Source: Pseudooceanicola nanhaiensis (GTDB taxonomy: Bacteria > Pseudomonadota > Alphaproteobacteria > Rhodobacterales > Rhodobacteraceae). From it: 64,000 nt of DNA. Made by a program: the position numbers and the translations under genes. The stretch is taken from NCBI RefSeq assembly GCF_020171315.1, contig NZ_JAIUZP010000001.1, positions 744,001-808,000 on the forward strand, in the 5' to 3' direction. This document shows, in pieces, positions 37,497-45,428 of the stretch (the stretch's first letter is position 1; each line of letters opens with the position of its first letter). The notes below the pieces were generated by a model that saw only the letters and a program-made list of their open reading frames with translations, searched no databases and had not been told where the DNA came from.

Positions 37497-38105
37497 ATGC
37501 CAGATGACAGCCCTGCTCTCGTGCCCCCGCTGGTGGAGGAGATCCGCGCCTGCCGCGCCTGTGCGGCGCGGTTTGCCGCAACGCGTACCGCCCACCGGGC
37601 GCGTCCGGTGGTCTGGTTCCGGCCCGGGGCGCGGCTGCTGGTGGCGGGACAGGCGCCGGGGATGCGGGTGCATGAAAGCGGCAGGCCCTTCGACGACCGC
37701 TCCGGCGACCGGCTGCGGGACTGGATGGGGATCGACCGCGACACCTTCTATGACCTGACGCGGGTGGCGGTGGTGCCGATGGCCTTCTGCTTCCCGGGCT
37801 ATGACGCCAAGGGATCGGACCTGCCGCCGCCGCCGGTCTGTGCCGATCTTTGGCACGAGAGGGTCATGGCCGCGCTGCCGGGCCTCCGGCTGAAACTGCT
37901 GATCGGGGGCCATGCGCATCGCTGGCACCTTGGCGGGCGGATGGGGGTGACGGAGCGTGTCATGGGCTGGCGCGACCATCTGCCGGACGTCCTGCCCTTG
38001 CCTCATCCGTCGTGGCGCAATACGGCTTGGCTTCGCAGAAACCCATGGTTCGAGGACGCGCTGCTGCCCGTCCTGCGGCAGAAAGTGCAGGAGGCGCTGC
38101 AATGA
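37497..38105 (+). CDS. Uracil-DNA glycosylase family protein
   Basis: This 202-residue member of the UDG superfamily has motif A in LLVAGQAPGMRVHESGRPFD, the central VVPMAFCFPGYDAKG, LLIGGHAHRWHLG, and motif B PLPHPSWRN. The combination is close to the small family-4/5-like or uncharacterised UDG-fold proteins. Only two Cys (CRACAARF) precede the fold, so a four-Cys iron-sulfur cluster is not evident. Base-excision activity on uracil is therefore plausible but unproven. The start may also be the GTG five codons upstream. It overlaps the SseB gene by 4 bases. Confidence 0.75.
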   Translation: MPDDSPALVPPLVEEIRACRACAARFAATRTAHRARPVVWFRPGARLLVAGQAPGMRVHESGRPFDDRSGDRLRDWMGIDRDTFYDLTRVAVVPMAFCFPGYDAKGSDLPPPPVCADLWHERVMAALPGLRLKLLIGGHAHRWHLGGRMGVTERVMGWRDHLPDVLPLPHPSWRNTAWLRRNPWFEDALLPVLRQKVQEALQ

Positions 38106-38917
38106 CAGACACACCCGAGGCAGAGCTGACCCCGCTGGATCAGGCCCATGCCGCGATGGAGGCCGCCCCCGAGGACGACGCCGCGCGGCTGCGATTCTAC
38201 GAGCGGCTGGCCGACAACGAGCTGTTCCTGATGCTGACCGAGGAGGCCAAGCCCGAAACCGTCAGCCCGCATATCTTCGACCTCGGCGAGGGTGAGCAGG
38301 TGGCGCTGGTCTTCGACCGCGAGGAACGGCTCTCGGCCTTCAGCCCGGTGCCGGTGCCCTACGTCGCGTTGTCGGGCCGGGTGATCGCCGCGGCGCTTGC
38401 GGGGCAGGGGATCGGTCTGGGGGTGAACCTCGGCGTGGCGCCTTCCTCGATCCTGCTGCCACCCGAGGCGCTCGGCTGGCTGTCCGAGACGCTGGGCCAT
38501 GCGCCCGACGAGATGGAGGCCCGGATCGCCGAGGTCCATGCCCCGGGCAAGCTGCCCGAGGTGCTGCTGCAGGGGCTCGACGTGAAGCTGGCGATGGCGG
38601 CGGGCCTTGCGGTCTCCGCCGTGCTGGCCGAGGTCGTCTATGACAGCGGTGCGCGCGGCCACATGCTGGGCTTCATCGACGTGAAAGACGGGGCCGAGGC
38701 GCCGCTGGCCAAGGCCGCGGGCGAGGCGCTCGCCTTCTCTGGCATCGACGCGGGCTGGATGGATGTGGGCTTCTTCGCGGCCGAATCCTCTGTCGGTGCG
38801 GCACTGCTGCGGCGTGGGCTGAAGGTCGATCTGCCCGAGCCCGAGGTCCAGTCACCCGCCCGGGTGGAACGCATCGCCCCCGGCTCTGACCCCGACAAGC
38901 CGCCGATCCTGCGCTAA
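38102..38917 (+). CDS. SseB family protein
   Basis: This 271-residue soluble protein has an N-terminal SseB domain (PLDQAHAAMEAAPEDDAARL, FYERLADNELFLMLTEEA, ERLSAFSPVPVPYVALSGRV) and a second half related to the SseB C-terminal domain. SseB-like proteins are widespread and of unknown function outside rhodanese-linked contexts. It is translationally coupled to the preceding glycosylase-family gene (ATGA overlap). A small palindrome with arms CTGACA/TGTCAG follows at 38972-38987. Confidence 0.78.
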   Translation: MTDTPEAELTPLDQAHAAMEAAPEDDAARLRFYERLADNELFLMLTEEAKPETVSPHIFDLGEGEQVALVFDREERLSAFSPVPVPYVALSGRVIAAALAGQGIGLGVNLGVAPSSILLPPEALGWLSETLGHAPDEMEARIAEVHAPGKLPEVLLQGLDVKLAMAAGLAVSAVLAEVVYDSGARGHMLGFIDVKDGAEAPLAKAAGEALAFSGIDAGWMDVGFFAAESSVGAALLRRGLKVDLPEPEVQSPARVERIAPGSDPDKPPILR

Positions 38918-38971
38918 AAGCTGAGGAGTCCGCTCTGCCGTCCCACAAGCGATTGTGGGGCGCTTGGCCTG

Positions 38972-38987
38972 CTGACAATTCTGTCAG
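38972..38987 (+). terminator. Small hairpin after the SseB gene
   Basis: CTGACA and TGTCAG form a perfect 6-bp stem with loop ATTC and are followed by ATTTTC. It could terminate the glycosylase/SseB unit, or be an operator for the downstream secreted protein gene. Confidence 0.5.
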
Positions 38988-39100
38988 ATTTTCACGCCGC
39001 GCGTTGAAAAAAGACTGGAAATACGGTAAGAAGCGACCAGTTCCTAAAGTGGGGCGGGACCGGGGAAAACATCCGGGCCGCAGTCGAGCAGAGGCAGAAA

Positions 39101-39412
39101 ATGAACAAGACCATCCTGGGGGCCGCCGTTCTGGCGATGACCCTCGCCAACGTCGCTACATCCGCAAACGCCGGTCCGATCAGCCGGGCCTGCATGAGCT
39201 CCGACCGGGGCGCCCGGTCGTCGGGGCTGTGCAGCTGCATCCAGAAGGTCGCCAACAAGACCCTGAACTGGACCGATCAGCGCGAAGCGGCCAAGTTCTT
39301 CCGTGAACCGCAGCGGGCGCAGGATGTGCGCATGTCCACGACCGCGCGCGACAACGAGTTCTGGTCGCGCTACAAGACCTTCGGCGAGGCCGCCGAGCGC
39401 ACCTGCAGCTGA
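39101..39412 (+). CDS. Small secreted protein with four cysteines (often labelled arginine transporter)
   Basis: This 103-residue protein has a clear signal peptide (MNKTILGAAVLAMTLANVAT) with probable cleavage after SANA at residue 24, leaving a mature domain of about 79 residues with Cys at 31, 44, 46 and 102. The core SGLCSCIQKVANKTLNWTDQ and FWSRYKTFGEAAERTC is a family I recognise from Rhodobacteraceae genomes, where it is frequently named arginine transporter without evidence; no transport domain is present. It is probably a disulfide-bonded periplasmic protein of unknown role. It is monocistronic, with its own terminator. Confidence 0.75.
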   Translation: MNKTILGAAVLAMTLANVATSANAGPISRACMSSDRGARSSGLCSCIQKVANKTLNWTDQREAAKFFREPQRAQDVRMSTTARDNEFWSRYKTFGEAAERTCS

Positions 39413-39419
39413 TCCGACG

Positions 39420-39443
39420 ACGCCCCCGCCCCGGGGGCGTTTT
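39420..39443 (+). terminator. Rho-independent terminator after the small secreted protein
   Basis: ACGCCCCC and GGGGGCGT pair over 8 bp around a 5-nt loop, followed by TTTT, 7 bp after the stop codon. Confidence 0.85.
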
Positions 39444-39469
39444 CATGTCCGGGGTCCGTTGCGCCGCGC

Positions 39470-39925
39470 TCAGAGAGACGTGAGCAGCCCACGTGCGGCG
39501 GCTTCGATCAGATCCAGCGCGCCATCGAAGTCGCGCGTGTAATAGGGATCGGGCACCGCGGTGACGCCGGTCTGGGGCGCGTACTCCATGAAGAGCCGCA
39601 GCGCCGCGCCGGTGCCGGGATCGAGCGCGCGCAGATCCGCGAGGTTCTTCTCGTCCATGGCGAGGATCAGGTCGAAGTCCTTGAAATCCTGCACCTTCAC
39701 CTGCCGTGCGCGCAGCGACGACAGGTCGTAGCCGCGCTGTTTCGCGGCCCGTTGCATATGGCCATAAGGCGGCTCGCCCACGTGCCAGTTCCCCGTGCCC
39801 GCACTGTCGAGCTCCAGCGCCCGGCCCTCGGCCATGCGCTGGACGACACCCTCCGCCGCCGGAGAGCGGCAGATGTTTCCGAGGCAGACGAAGAGGATGC
39901 GGGGTGGTTTTGCGGGATCGGACAT
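39470..39925 (-). CDS. Low molecular weight protein-tyrosine phosphatase
   Basis: This 151-residue enzyme has the LMW-PTP catalytic loop ILFVCLGNICRSPAAEG (C-x5-R-S), the region LDSAGTGNWHVGEPPYGHMQ and the general-acid Asp in AVPDPYYTRDFDGALDLIEA. The D-P-Y-Y version is typical of eukaryote-like LMW-PTPs. In bacteria such enzymes often counter tyrosine kinases in polysaccharide export; a capsule cluster lies about 2.5 kb away, but no BY-kinase is visible. The start at 39925 is preferred over a GTG seven codons upstream. Confidence 0.9.
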   Translation of the reverse strand: MSDPAKPPRILFVCLGNICRSPAAEGVVQRMAEGRALELDSAGTGNWHVGEPPYGHMQRAAKQRGYDLSSLRARQVKVQDFKDFDLILAMDEKNLADLRALDPGTGAALRLFMEYAPQTGVTAVPDPYYTRDFDGALDLIEAAARGLLTSL

Positions 39926-39966
39926 GATGTTGTGATAGGGCAGCACCAGCGTGGGGAAAAGACCTG

Positions 39967-40653
39967 ATGGAGAAGATCGTCATTCTGACCGGGGCAGGGA
40001 TCTCGGCGGAAAGCGGGCTCGGCACCTTCCGGGGGGCGGGGGGCCTGTGGGAAAACCACCGGGTCGAGGACGTGGCCACGCCCGAAGCCTTTGCTCGCGA
40101 TCCCGCGCTTGTGACCACCTTCTATAACCAGCGCCGCGCCGGCGCCGCGTCGGCAAAGCCCAACGCGGCCCATGCGGCGCTCGCCCGGTTGCAGGCGGAG
40201 TATGACGGTGAGGTCGTCATCGTGACGCAGAATGTCGACGGGCTGCACGAGGCGGCCGGGGCGACGGTTCTGCACATGCACGGCCAGCTGGATCAGGCGC
40301 TCTGTGCCGGATGCGGGCATCGCTGGCCCGCGCCGATGGAGATGGCGGTGGGCGAGGTCTGCCCGGCCTGCAAGGGCCCGCACGGGCGGCCCGACATCGT
40401 CTGGTTCGGCGAGATGCCCTATGACATGGACGAGATCTTTGGCCATCTGGTGAGCTGCGGCCTCTTCGCGGCGATCGGCACCTCGGGGCAGGTCTACCCG
40501 GCCGCGGGCTTCGTGCAGGAGGCCGATGCCGCGGGCGCCCACACGGTCGAGCTGAACCTCGATCCCTCATCGGTGGTGTCGCAATTCGCCGAGACCCGCT
40601 TTGGCCCGGCGACGCAGACCGTCCCTGCATGGGTGGCGGGACTGCTGTCCTGA
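39967..40653 (+). CDS. cobB: NAD-dependent protein deacylase, sirtuin class III (CobB-like)
   Basis: This 228-residue sirtuin has the NAD-binding loop ILTGAGISAESGLGTFRGAG, VVIVTQNVDGLHEAAG and the catalytic His in VLHMHGQLDQ. Its zinc ribbon is CAGCGHRW / CPACKGPHGR, and VWFGEMPYDMDEI follows. The Tyr and Arg in TFYNQRRAG match the Y-x-x-R pair that defines class III enzymes acting on succinyl- and malonyl-lysine as well as acetyl-lysine. It is divergent from the phosphatase gene with a very short spacer (about 40 bp). The name cobB is used in the deacylase sense, not for cobyrinate synthesis. Confidence 0.93.
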   Translation: MEKIVILTGAGISAESGLGTFRGAGGLWENHRVEDVATPEAFARDPALVTTFYNQRRAGAASAKPNAAHAALARLQAEYDGEVVIVTQNVDGLHEAAGATVLHMHGQLDQALCAGCGHRWPAPMEMAVGEVCPACKGPHGRPDIVWFGEMPYDMDEIFGHLVSCGLFAAIGTSGQVYPAAGFVQEADAAGAHTVELNLDPSSVVSQFAETRFGPATQTVPAWVAGLLS

Positions 40654-40740
40654 TACGGGCAGGACAGCCCCGCCAATGCGCAGGCCCTTGACCTTAAGGC
40701 CCGTGCCGCCTAACCGGGCCGAAACCCGCAGGAGCACGCC

Positions 40741-41613
40741 ATGACCACCTTCACCGCTTTCACCACCCTTCCCGGCAAGGCCCAGGCCGAGGGCCTCGGC
40801 GAAGCCATGGAGCGTCTGGAGCCGGAACCCTATGGCGTCGGTGTCTTCGAGCTGGAGGATGACTCGGGTCTCTGGGAAGTTGGTGGCTATTTCACCGATG
40901 CGCCCGACGAGGCCGGTCTGGCCGTGCTGGCCGCCGCCTTCGGCGCCAAGCCCTTCGCCGTGTCCGAACTTCCGGAAACCGACTGGGTCGCCAAGGTGAA
41001 GCGCGAACTGGCGCCGGTGCAGGCGGGCCGCTTCTTTCTCTATGGCTCCCACGACGCCGACAAGGTGCCCGAGGGCGTCGAGCCGCTGCTGATCGAGGCC
41101 GCCATGGCCTTCGGCACCGGGCACCATGGCACGACGCTGGGCTGCCTGCGCGCGCTCGACCGGCTGGCGACGGAAGGCTTCTCGACCGACCGCACCGCCG
41201 ACATCGGCTGCGGCACCGCCGTGCTGGCCATGGCCGCCGCGCGGATCTGGCCCGGGGTGCCGATGGCCTCCGACATTGACCCGGTGGCCGTGGAAGTGGC
41301 CGAGGCGAACCTCGCGGCCAACGACATGGCCGGCACCGTGACCTGCCTCGAGGCCACCGGCTTTGACCATCCGCAGATCGCGGCCGGCGCGCCCTATGGC
41401 CTGATCTTCGCCAATATCCTCAAGGGCCCGCTGGTGGAACTGGCGCCCGACCTCTCGGCCCATCTGGCGCCCGGCGGTCACGCGATCCTCTCGGGCATCC
41501 TGAACGAGCAGGCGGAAGAGGTGAAAGCGGCCTATGGGGCGCAGGGCTGTGCGCTGCACTTCGAGGAAGTCATCGGCGACTGGACCACGCTGACCCTGAC
41601 CAAGGCGGCCTGA
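40741..41613 (+). CDS. prmA: Ribosomal protein L11 methyltransferase
   Basis: This 290-residue SAM-dependent enzyme trimethylates ribosomal protein L11. The N-terminal substrate-recognition domain is followed by the methyltransferase: EAAMAFGTGHHGTTLGCLRA (the characteristic F-G-T-G-x-H), TADIGCGTAVLAMAAARIWP and LIFANILKGPLVELAPDL (the N-I-L motif). The length is normal. An 87-bp leader separates it from cobB. Confidence 0.95.
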   Translation: MTTFTAFTTLPGKAQAEGLGEAMERLEPEPYGVGVFELEDDSGLWEVGGYFTDAPDEAGLAVLAAAFGAKPFAVSELPETDWVAKVKRELAPVQAGRFFLYGSHDADKVPEGVEPLLIEAAMAFGTGHHGTTLGCLRALDRLATEGFSTDRTADIGCGTAVLAMAAARIWPGVPMASDIDPVAVEVAEANLAANDMAGTVTCLEATGFDHPQIAAGAPYGLIFANILKGPLVELAPDLSAHLAPGGHAILSGILNEQAEEVKAAYGAQGCALHFEEVIGDWTTLTLTKAA

Positions 41614-41738
41614 TCCGCCGCCCGGCCCGGGCGTGGCCTGACGCTGATCCGATTCAGGGCCCGGGCAATCCCTATTTTGGCCGCAATCGTCGCCGATAAA
41701 GCCCCCTGACCGGTGGGGGCCGGCTCGAAGAGGTCAAA

Positions 41739-42098
41739 ATGGGTAGCGTCAAGACAACGCGCTCCTTCGAGGAGCGCATCCGGTCCATCGACCGGAACCG
41801 CCAGACAATGGATGCCAACGGCTATCGTGCGGTCATGGGCCGGGACGGGCTGTTGCAGATGAAGGCCAAGCGGCGCATGCCGCGGCTTATGCTGCCGCTG
41901 CGGCTTCTGCTTGCGGCGGCGATCATGGTCACCGTCTTCAAGGTGTTCCTGCTGCTGCGGCTGGGGGAGGGGGAGTATCTTGCTCATCTCGACAGCCTGC
42001 ACGCGGGCGGCATCGTCGAACGGGCCGGGGCCTGGGTGATGCAGGCGGATGTGGTCACGCTCTGGCTTGCGCAGCTGTTCGCGCCCATCGTGGGCTGA
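41739..42098 (+). CDS. Conserved hypothetical single-pass membrane protein
   Basis: This 119-residue protein has a basic N-terminal cytosolic half (RSFEERIRSIDRNRQTMDAN, KRRMPRLMLPLRL), one membrane helix (RLLLAAAIMVTVFKVFLLL) and a periplasmic tail (HLDSLHAGGIVERAGAWVMQ). I know of no characterised family member; similar proteins occur in Rhodobacteraceae genomes. The position after prmA and before a strong terminator suggests a short independent unit. It may scaffold or regulate something at the membrane, but nothing in the sequence shows what. Confidence 0.68.
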   Translation: MGSVKTTRSFEERIRSIDRNRQTMDANGYRAVMGRDGLLQMKAKRRMPRLMLPLRLLLAAAIMVTVFKVFLLLRLGEGEYLAHLDSLHAGGIVERAGAWVMQADVVTLWLAQLFAPIVG

Positions 42099-42129
42099 TC
42101 CCTCGGCACATCCCAAGGCTGAGACATCA

Positions 42130-42162
42130 AAAAAGCCGCGTCCCTAGTGGGCGCGGCTTTTT
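42130..42162. terminator. Bidirectional terminator
   Basis: AAAAAGCCGCG and CGCGGCTTTTT form an 11-bp stem flanked by A- and T-runs on either side, between the small membrane protein gene (plus) and the convergent DUF1127 gene (minus). Confidence 0.9.
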
Positions 42163-42229
42163 CGGGTCCGGCGGGCCATCTGAAGTGGCGCTATCCGGAA
42201 ATCTGCCTGTCGGTCCTGCGGACAGACCA

Positions 42230-42439
42230 TCAGCGGAAAACGCTGACGCGGTCGATGTCGCCGCGGGTCAGGCCGATATCGTCGAGTTCACGATCCGAGA
42301 GCTTCGACAGGGCGTTGCGGGTCACGCGGGCGTCGTTCCAGTCGGAGATTGCGGCGAGCAGCGTCGAGATGGCGCGGCCCATGCGGCCATAGAGGGCAGC
42401 GGAGTCGGTTTTCGGGGCGGCGATGTAGAAGGCACCCAT
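42230..42439 (-). CDS. DUF1127 domain-containing small protein
   Basis: This 69-residue protein ends in the DUF1127 signature ALSKLSDRELDDIGLTRGDI, preceded by WNDARVTRN, and has an N-terminal segment MGAFYIAAPKTDSAALYGRM. In Rhodobacter sphaeroides a DUF1127 protein (CcaF1) binds RNA and is encoded just upstream of the CcsR small RNAs, under stress sigma factor control. That is known for the relative; a similar RNA-linked or stress role here is inference. The ATG at 42439 lies 12 bp after a GGACTG stretch. Between its stop and the terminator are some short hairpin-forming sequences but no CcsR-like repeats. Confidence 0.85.
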   Translation of the reverse strand: MGAFYIAAPKTDSAALYGRMGRAISTLLAAISDWNDARVTRNALSKLSDRELDDIGLTRGDIDRVSVFR

Positions 42440-42860
42440 GGTGTCAGTCCTTGTGTATACGGGTTGATCTTTTGTCTGAGCGGCAAATATTTCGAGCATG
42501 CACAAAAAACAAGCGGAGGCTTTTGCAAAGCCCCGTTGCGTTTTGTGCATAGCTAAATTCTGATATAAACACCTGAAAAAGTTATGAAAACTTTGTGCGA
42601 TCTGGATGAACTTCGTGTCGCAAAACCGTTGCAAGGGGTCGCTCTGACCGGGGCGCACGCAAGATTTCACCAGATTTGAGCGGGAAATGAAGGAAATTTG
42701 CTTGACAGGCTTTGTGTCGCATCGGGCTTGGCGCGTGTTCTCCTTTCGTGCTACTTCTGGCGGAGAGCAAACAAGATGTTGCGGATCTGCCGCAGTCCGG
42801 CACGGGCCGGGCGCGGGATCGGCGGCGCAGAAGCCGGAATCGGCGGGCAGGGCAGGTGCG
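42440..42860. other. 421-bp A/T-richer intergenic region between divergent DUF1127 gene and ruvC
   Basis: This is the longest gene-free stretch in the window and visibly lower in G+C than its surroundings from about 42470 to 42720. It holds a nested inverted repeat (42498-42550) and both divergent promoters. A TTGACA at 42702-42707 lacks a matching -10; TTGGCG (42728-42733) with CTACTT 17 bp on is a weak alphaproteobacterial-type candidate for ruvC. No credible protein-coding frame is seen; an sRNA is possible. Confidence 0.55.
42498..42550. repeat. Nested inverted repeat upstream of the DUF1127 gene
   Basis: The outer arms ATGCACAAAA (42498-42507) and TTTTGTGCAT (42541-42550) are perfectly complementary over 10 bp. 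Inside them GGCTTT (42518-42523) and AAAGCC (42527-42532) form a second stem around TGC. The structure could be a transcribed RNA hairpin (sRNA or leader) or a double operator. Confidence 0.6.
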
Positions 42861-43355
42861 ATGCGTGTGATGGGAATCGATCCCGGTCTCAGGAACATGG
42901 GCTGGGGCATGATCGAGATGGACGGCAGCCGCCTGCGCCACCTCGGAAACGGCATCTGTCACGGCGAGGGGGGCGAGATGGCCCAGCGTCTGCATGCGCT
43001 GCATATCGGCCTGACCGCCGTCATCGCGGAGTACCAGCCCGAGGCGGTCGCGATCGAGAATGTCTTCGTCAACAAGGACGCCGTGGGGACGCTGAAGCTG
43101 GGGCAGGCGCGGGGCATCGCGCTGCTGGTCACGGCGCAGGCCGGGCTGCCGGTGGGCGAATACGCCCCCAACGCGGTCAAGAAATCCGTGGTCGGCGTCG
43201 GCCACGCCCAGAAGGAACAGGTGGCCCATATGGTCAAGGTGCAGCTACCCGGCGTTCAGCTGGCCGGTCCCGACGCGGCGGATGCGCTCGCCATCGCGAT
43301 CTGTCACGCGCATCACCTCGGCTCGGCCCGGGCGACGCTGAGGATCCGCGCATGA
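42861..43355 (+). CDS. ruvC: Crossover junction endodeoxyribonuclease RuvC
   Basis: This 164-residue Holliday-junction resolvase has the first catalytic Asp at residue 7 in [17 protein letters not shown], the Glu in [20 protein letters not shown], and the C-terminal acidic pair in [17 protein letters not shown]. The length is slightly short but complete. The ATG at 42861 is where homology starts. Its TGA overlaps the ATG of ruvA, giving a coupled ruvC-ruvA-ruvB operon. Confidence 0.95.
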   Translation: MRVMGIDPGLRNMGWGMIEMDGSRLRHLGNGICHGEGGEMAQRLHALHIGLTAVIAEYQPEAVAIENVFVNKDAVGTLKLGQARGIALLVTAQAGLPVGEYAPNAVKKSVVGVGHAQKEQVAHMVKVQLPGVQLAGPDAADALAIAICHAHHLGSARATLRIRA

Positions 43356-44050
43356 TCGGGCGGATTGCCGGGCGGCTGGATTACCGCGCCGACGATCACG
43401 TGCTGATCGACGTGAAGGGCGTGGGCTACCTCGTCTATTGTTCCGACCGCACCATGGCCGCCCTGCCGGGACCGGGGGAGGCGGTGGCGCTCTATACCGA
43501 TCTGCTGGTGCGCGAGGACCTGTTGCAGCTTTTCGGCTTCCCCACGCTAGTGGAGAAGGAGTGGCACCGGCTGTTGATGACGGTGCAGGGGGTGGGCGCG
43601 AAAGCCTCGCTCGCCATCCTCGGCACGCTGGGGGCGGAAGGCGTCAGCCGTGCCATTGCGCTTGGCGATGCCAATGCGATCAAGGCGGCCAAGGGCATCG
43701 GCCCCAAGACCGCGCAGCGCGTGGTGATCGAGTTGAAGGACAAGGCGCCCTCGGTCATGGCGCTTGCCGGGCGTGGTGCTGCCGCCGCACCCGCGATGCC
43801 GGATGCGGACGACATGGTGATCGAACCCGCCGAACCCGCGACGGCGAAGCCCGCGCGCAAACCTGCCGCGCCCTCGGCGGCGCAGGCCTCTGCCGCGGCG
43901 CAGTCCGAGGCCCTGTCGGCGCTCTCCAATCTGGGCTATGCCCCGTCCGAGGCGGCCGCCGCCGTGGCGCAGGCCGCGCAGGAAAACGAGGGCGCCGACA
44001 CCTCGGCCCTGATCCGCGCCGCACTGCGCCTGCTGGCGCCGAAGCAATGA
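43352..44050 (+). CDS. ruvA: Holliday junction branch migration protein RuvA
   Basis: This 232-residue tetrameric junction-binding protein has an N-terminal OB domain ([30 protein letters not shown]) and helix-hairpin-helix domain II with [20 protein letters not shown] and [20 protein letters not shown]. An Ala/Pro-rich linker of about 50 residues, longer than in E. coli, leads to the C-terminal domain III that contacts RuvB ([20 protein letters not shown]). Confidence 0.95.
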   Translation: MIGRIAGRLDYRADDHVLIDVKGVGYLVYCSDRTMAALPGPGEAVALYTDLLVREDLLQLFGFPTLVEKEWHRLLMTVQGVGAKASLAILGTLGAEGVSRAIALGDANAIKAAKGIGPKTAQRVVIELKDKAPSVMALAGRGAAAAPAMPDADDMVIEPAEPATAKPARKPAAPSAAQASAAAQSEALSALSNLGYAPSEAAAAVAQAAQENEGADTSALIRAALRLLAPKQ

Positions 44051-44084
44051 GCGCAGGCCGCATAAGCGCCCGCAGGAGAGCAAG

Positions 44085-45113
44085 ATGACCGAGTCCGACC
44101 CGACGCTGCGCCCCGAGAGGCTGCCCGAGGACGACGGACGCGCCCTGCGCCCGCAGGGTCTGGACGAGTTCATCGGTCAGGCCGAGGCGCGCGCCAACCT
44201 CAAGGTCTTCATCCAGTCCGCCAAGCAGCGCGGCGAGGCGATGGATCACACGCTCTTCCACGGGCCGCCGGGCCTCGGCAAGACGACGCTGGCGCAGATC
44301 ATGGCGCGCGAACTGGGGGTGAACTTCCGCATGACCTCCGGCCCGGTGCTGGCCCGCGCGGGCGACCTGGCGGCGATCCTCACCAACCTCGAGGCGCGCG
44401 ACGTCCTCTTCATCGACGAGATCCACCGGCTGAACCCGGCGGTGGAAGAGGTGCTCTACCCCGCGATGGAGGATTTCGAGCTCGACCTCGTCATTGGCGA
44501 GGGCCCCGCCGCGCGCACCGTCCGGATCGAGTTGCAGCCCTTCACGCTGGTGGGGGCGACCACGCGGCTTGGCCTGCTGACCACGCCGCTGCGCGACCGT
44601 TTCGGCATTCCGACGCGGCTTCAGTTCTACACGGTGGACGAGTTGCACGAGATCGTCACCCGCAACGCCCGCCTGCTGGGGGCGCCCGCGGATGAGCAGG
44701 GCGCCCATGAAATCGCCCGCCGCGCCCGGGGCACGCCCCGGATCGCGGGCCGCCTGCTGCGCCGGGTGGTGGATTTCGCCGTGGTCGAGGGCGACGGGCG
44801 GATCACCCGGGCCCTGGCCGACAATGCGCTGACCCGTCTGGGGGTTGATCAGCTGGGCCTCGACGGGGCCGACAGACGTTATCTGCGGATGATTGGCGAA
44901 GGCTATCAGGGCGGGCCGGTGGGGATCGAGACGCTGGCCGCCGCGCTGTCGGAGAGCCGCGACGCCCTGGAAGAGGTGATCGAGCCCTACCTGCTGCAAC
45001 AGACGCTGATCCAGCGTACGCCCCGGGGCCGGATGCTGGCACAGCGCGGCTGGCAGCACCTTGGCCTCACGCCGCCGCGCCCGCCGGGGCAGGCGGATTT
45101 CTTCGACGGGTAG
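44085..45113 (+). CDS. ruvB: Holliday junction branch migration ATPase RuvB
   Basis: This 342-residue AAA+ motor has Walker A in [20 protein letters not shown], Walker B in [17 protein letters not shown], sensor 1 in [20 protein letters not shown] and sensor 2 in [20 protein letters not shown], with a winged-helix C-terminus ([20 protein letters not shown]). It drives branch migration with RuvA. It is followed after 3 bp by a MazG-like gene. Confidence 0.97.
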   Translation: MTESDPTLRPERLPEDDGRALRPQGLDEFIGQAEARANLKVFIQSAKQRGEAMDHTLFHGPPGLGKTTLAQIMARELGVNFRMTSGPVLARAGDLAAILTNLEARDVLFIDEIHRLNPAVEEVLYPAMEDFELDLVIGEGPAARTVRIELQPFTLVGATTRLGLLTTPLRDRFGIPTRLQFYTVDELHEIVTRNARLLGAPADEQGAHEIARRARGTPRIAGRLLRRVVDFAVVEGDGRITRALADNALTRLGVDQLGLDGADRRYLRMIGEGYQGGPVGIETLAAALSESRDALEEVIEPYLLQQTLIQRTPRGRMLAQRGWQHLGLTPPRPPGQADFFDG

Positions 45114-45116
45114 CCC

Positions 45117-45428
45117 ATGGATATCGCTACGCTCTCCGCCCGCGCCGTCGCGGTAAACCGCCTCTATGTCGAGGCCTTCGGGGTGGAGCGTGACGGGCTC
45201 TTCCTCCTCGGCAAGCTCTCGGAAGAGGCGGGCGAGGTGGCGGGCGCCTATCTCAAGCTGCATGGCCGCGCCCGGGGCAGCGATGCGGCGCCCGACGCGC
45301 TGCGTGCCGATCTCGCCGCCGAGATGGCGGATTTGCTGGGTTTCCTGCTCTGCCTCGCGGCGGAGGAGGGGGTGGACCTCGCCACGGCTTTCGAGGAGAA
45401 GTGGGGCCGCTATCTGGAGGCCCCATGA
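45117..45428 (+). CDS. MazG-like nucleotide pyrophosphohydrolase domain protein
   Basis: This 103-residue all-helical protein has the NTP-pyrophosphohydrolase metal-binding pattern: LLGKLSEEAGEVAGAYLKLH supplies E-E-x-x-E, and LAAEMADLLGFLLCLAAEEG supplies E-x-x-D. It belongs to the MazG/PRA-PH superfamily and probably removes pyrophosphate from an aberrant or regulatory nucleotide; the substrate is unknown. It is placed directly after ruvB and overlaps the next gene by 4 bases (ATGA), so it is likely part of the ruv operon. Confidence 0.8.
   Translation: MDIATLSARAVAVNRLYVEAFGVERDGLFLLGKLSEEAGEVAGAYLKLHGRARGSDAAPDALRADLAAEMADLLGFLLCLAAEEGVDLATAFEEKWGRYLEAP

Noticed and set aside
42130-42230. 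CcsR-like small RNA repeats downstream of the DUF1127 gene
   Set aside because: Only a strong terminator and weak hairpins are present; the C/U-rich loop motif repeated in the Rhodobacter CcsR RNAs is not seen.
42702-42707. TTGACA upstream of ruvC as a promoter
   Set aside because: No acceptable -10 sequence lies 16-19 bp downstream (the position reads GGCTTG), so it is not reported as a promoter.
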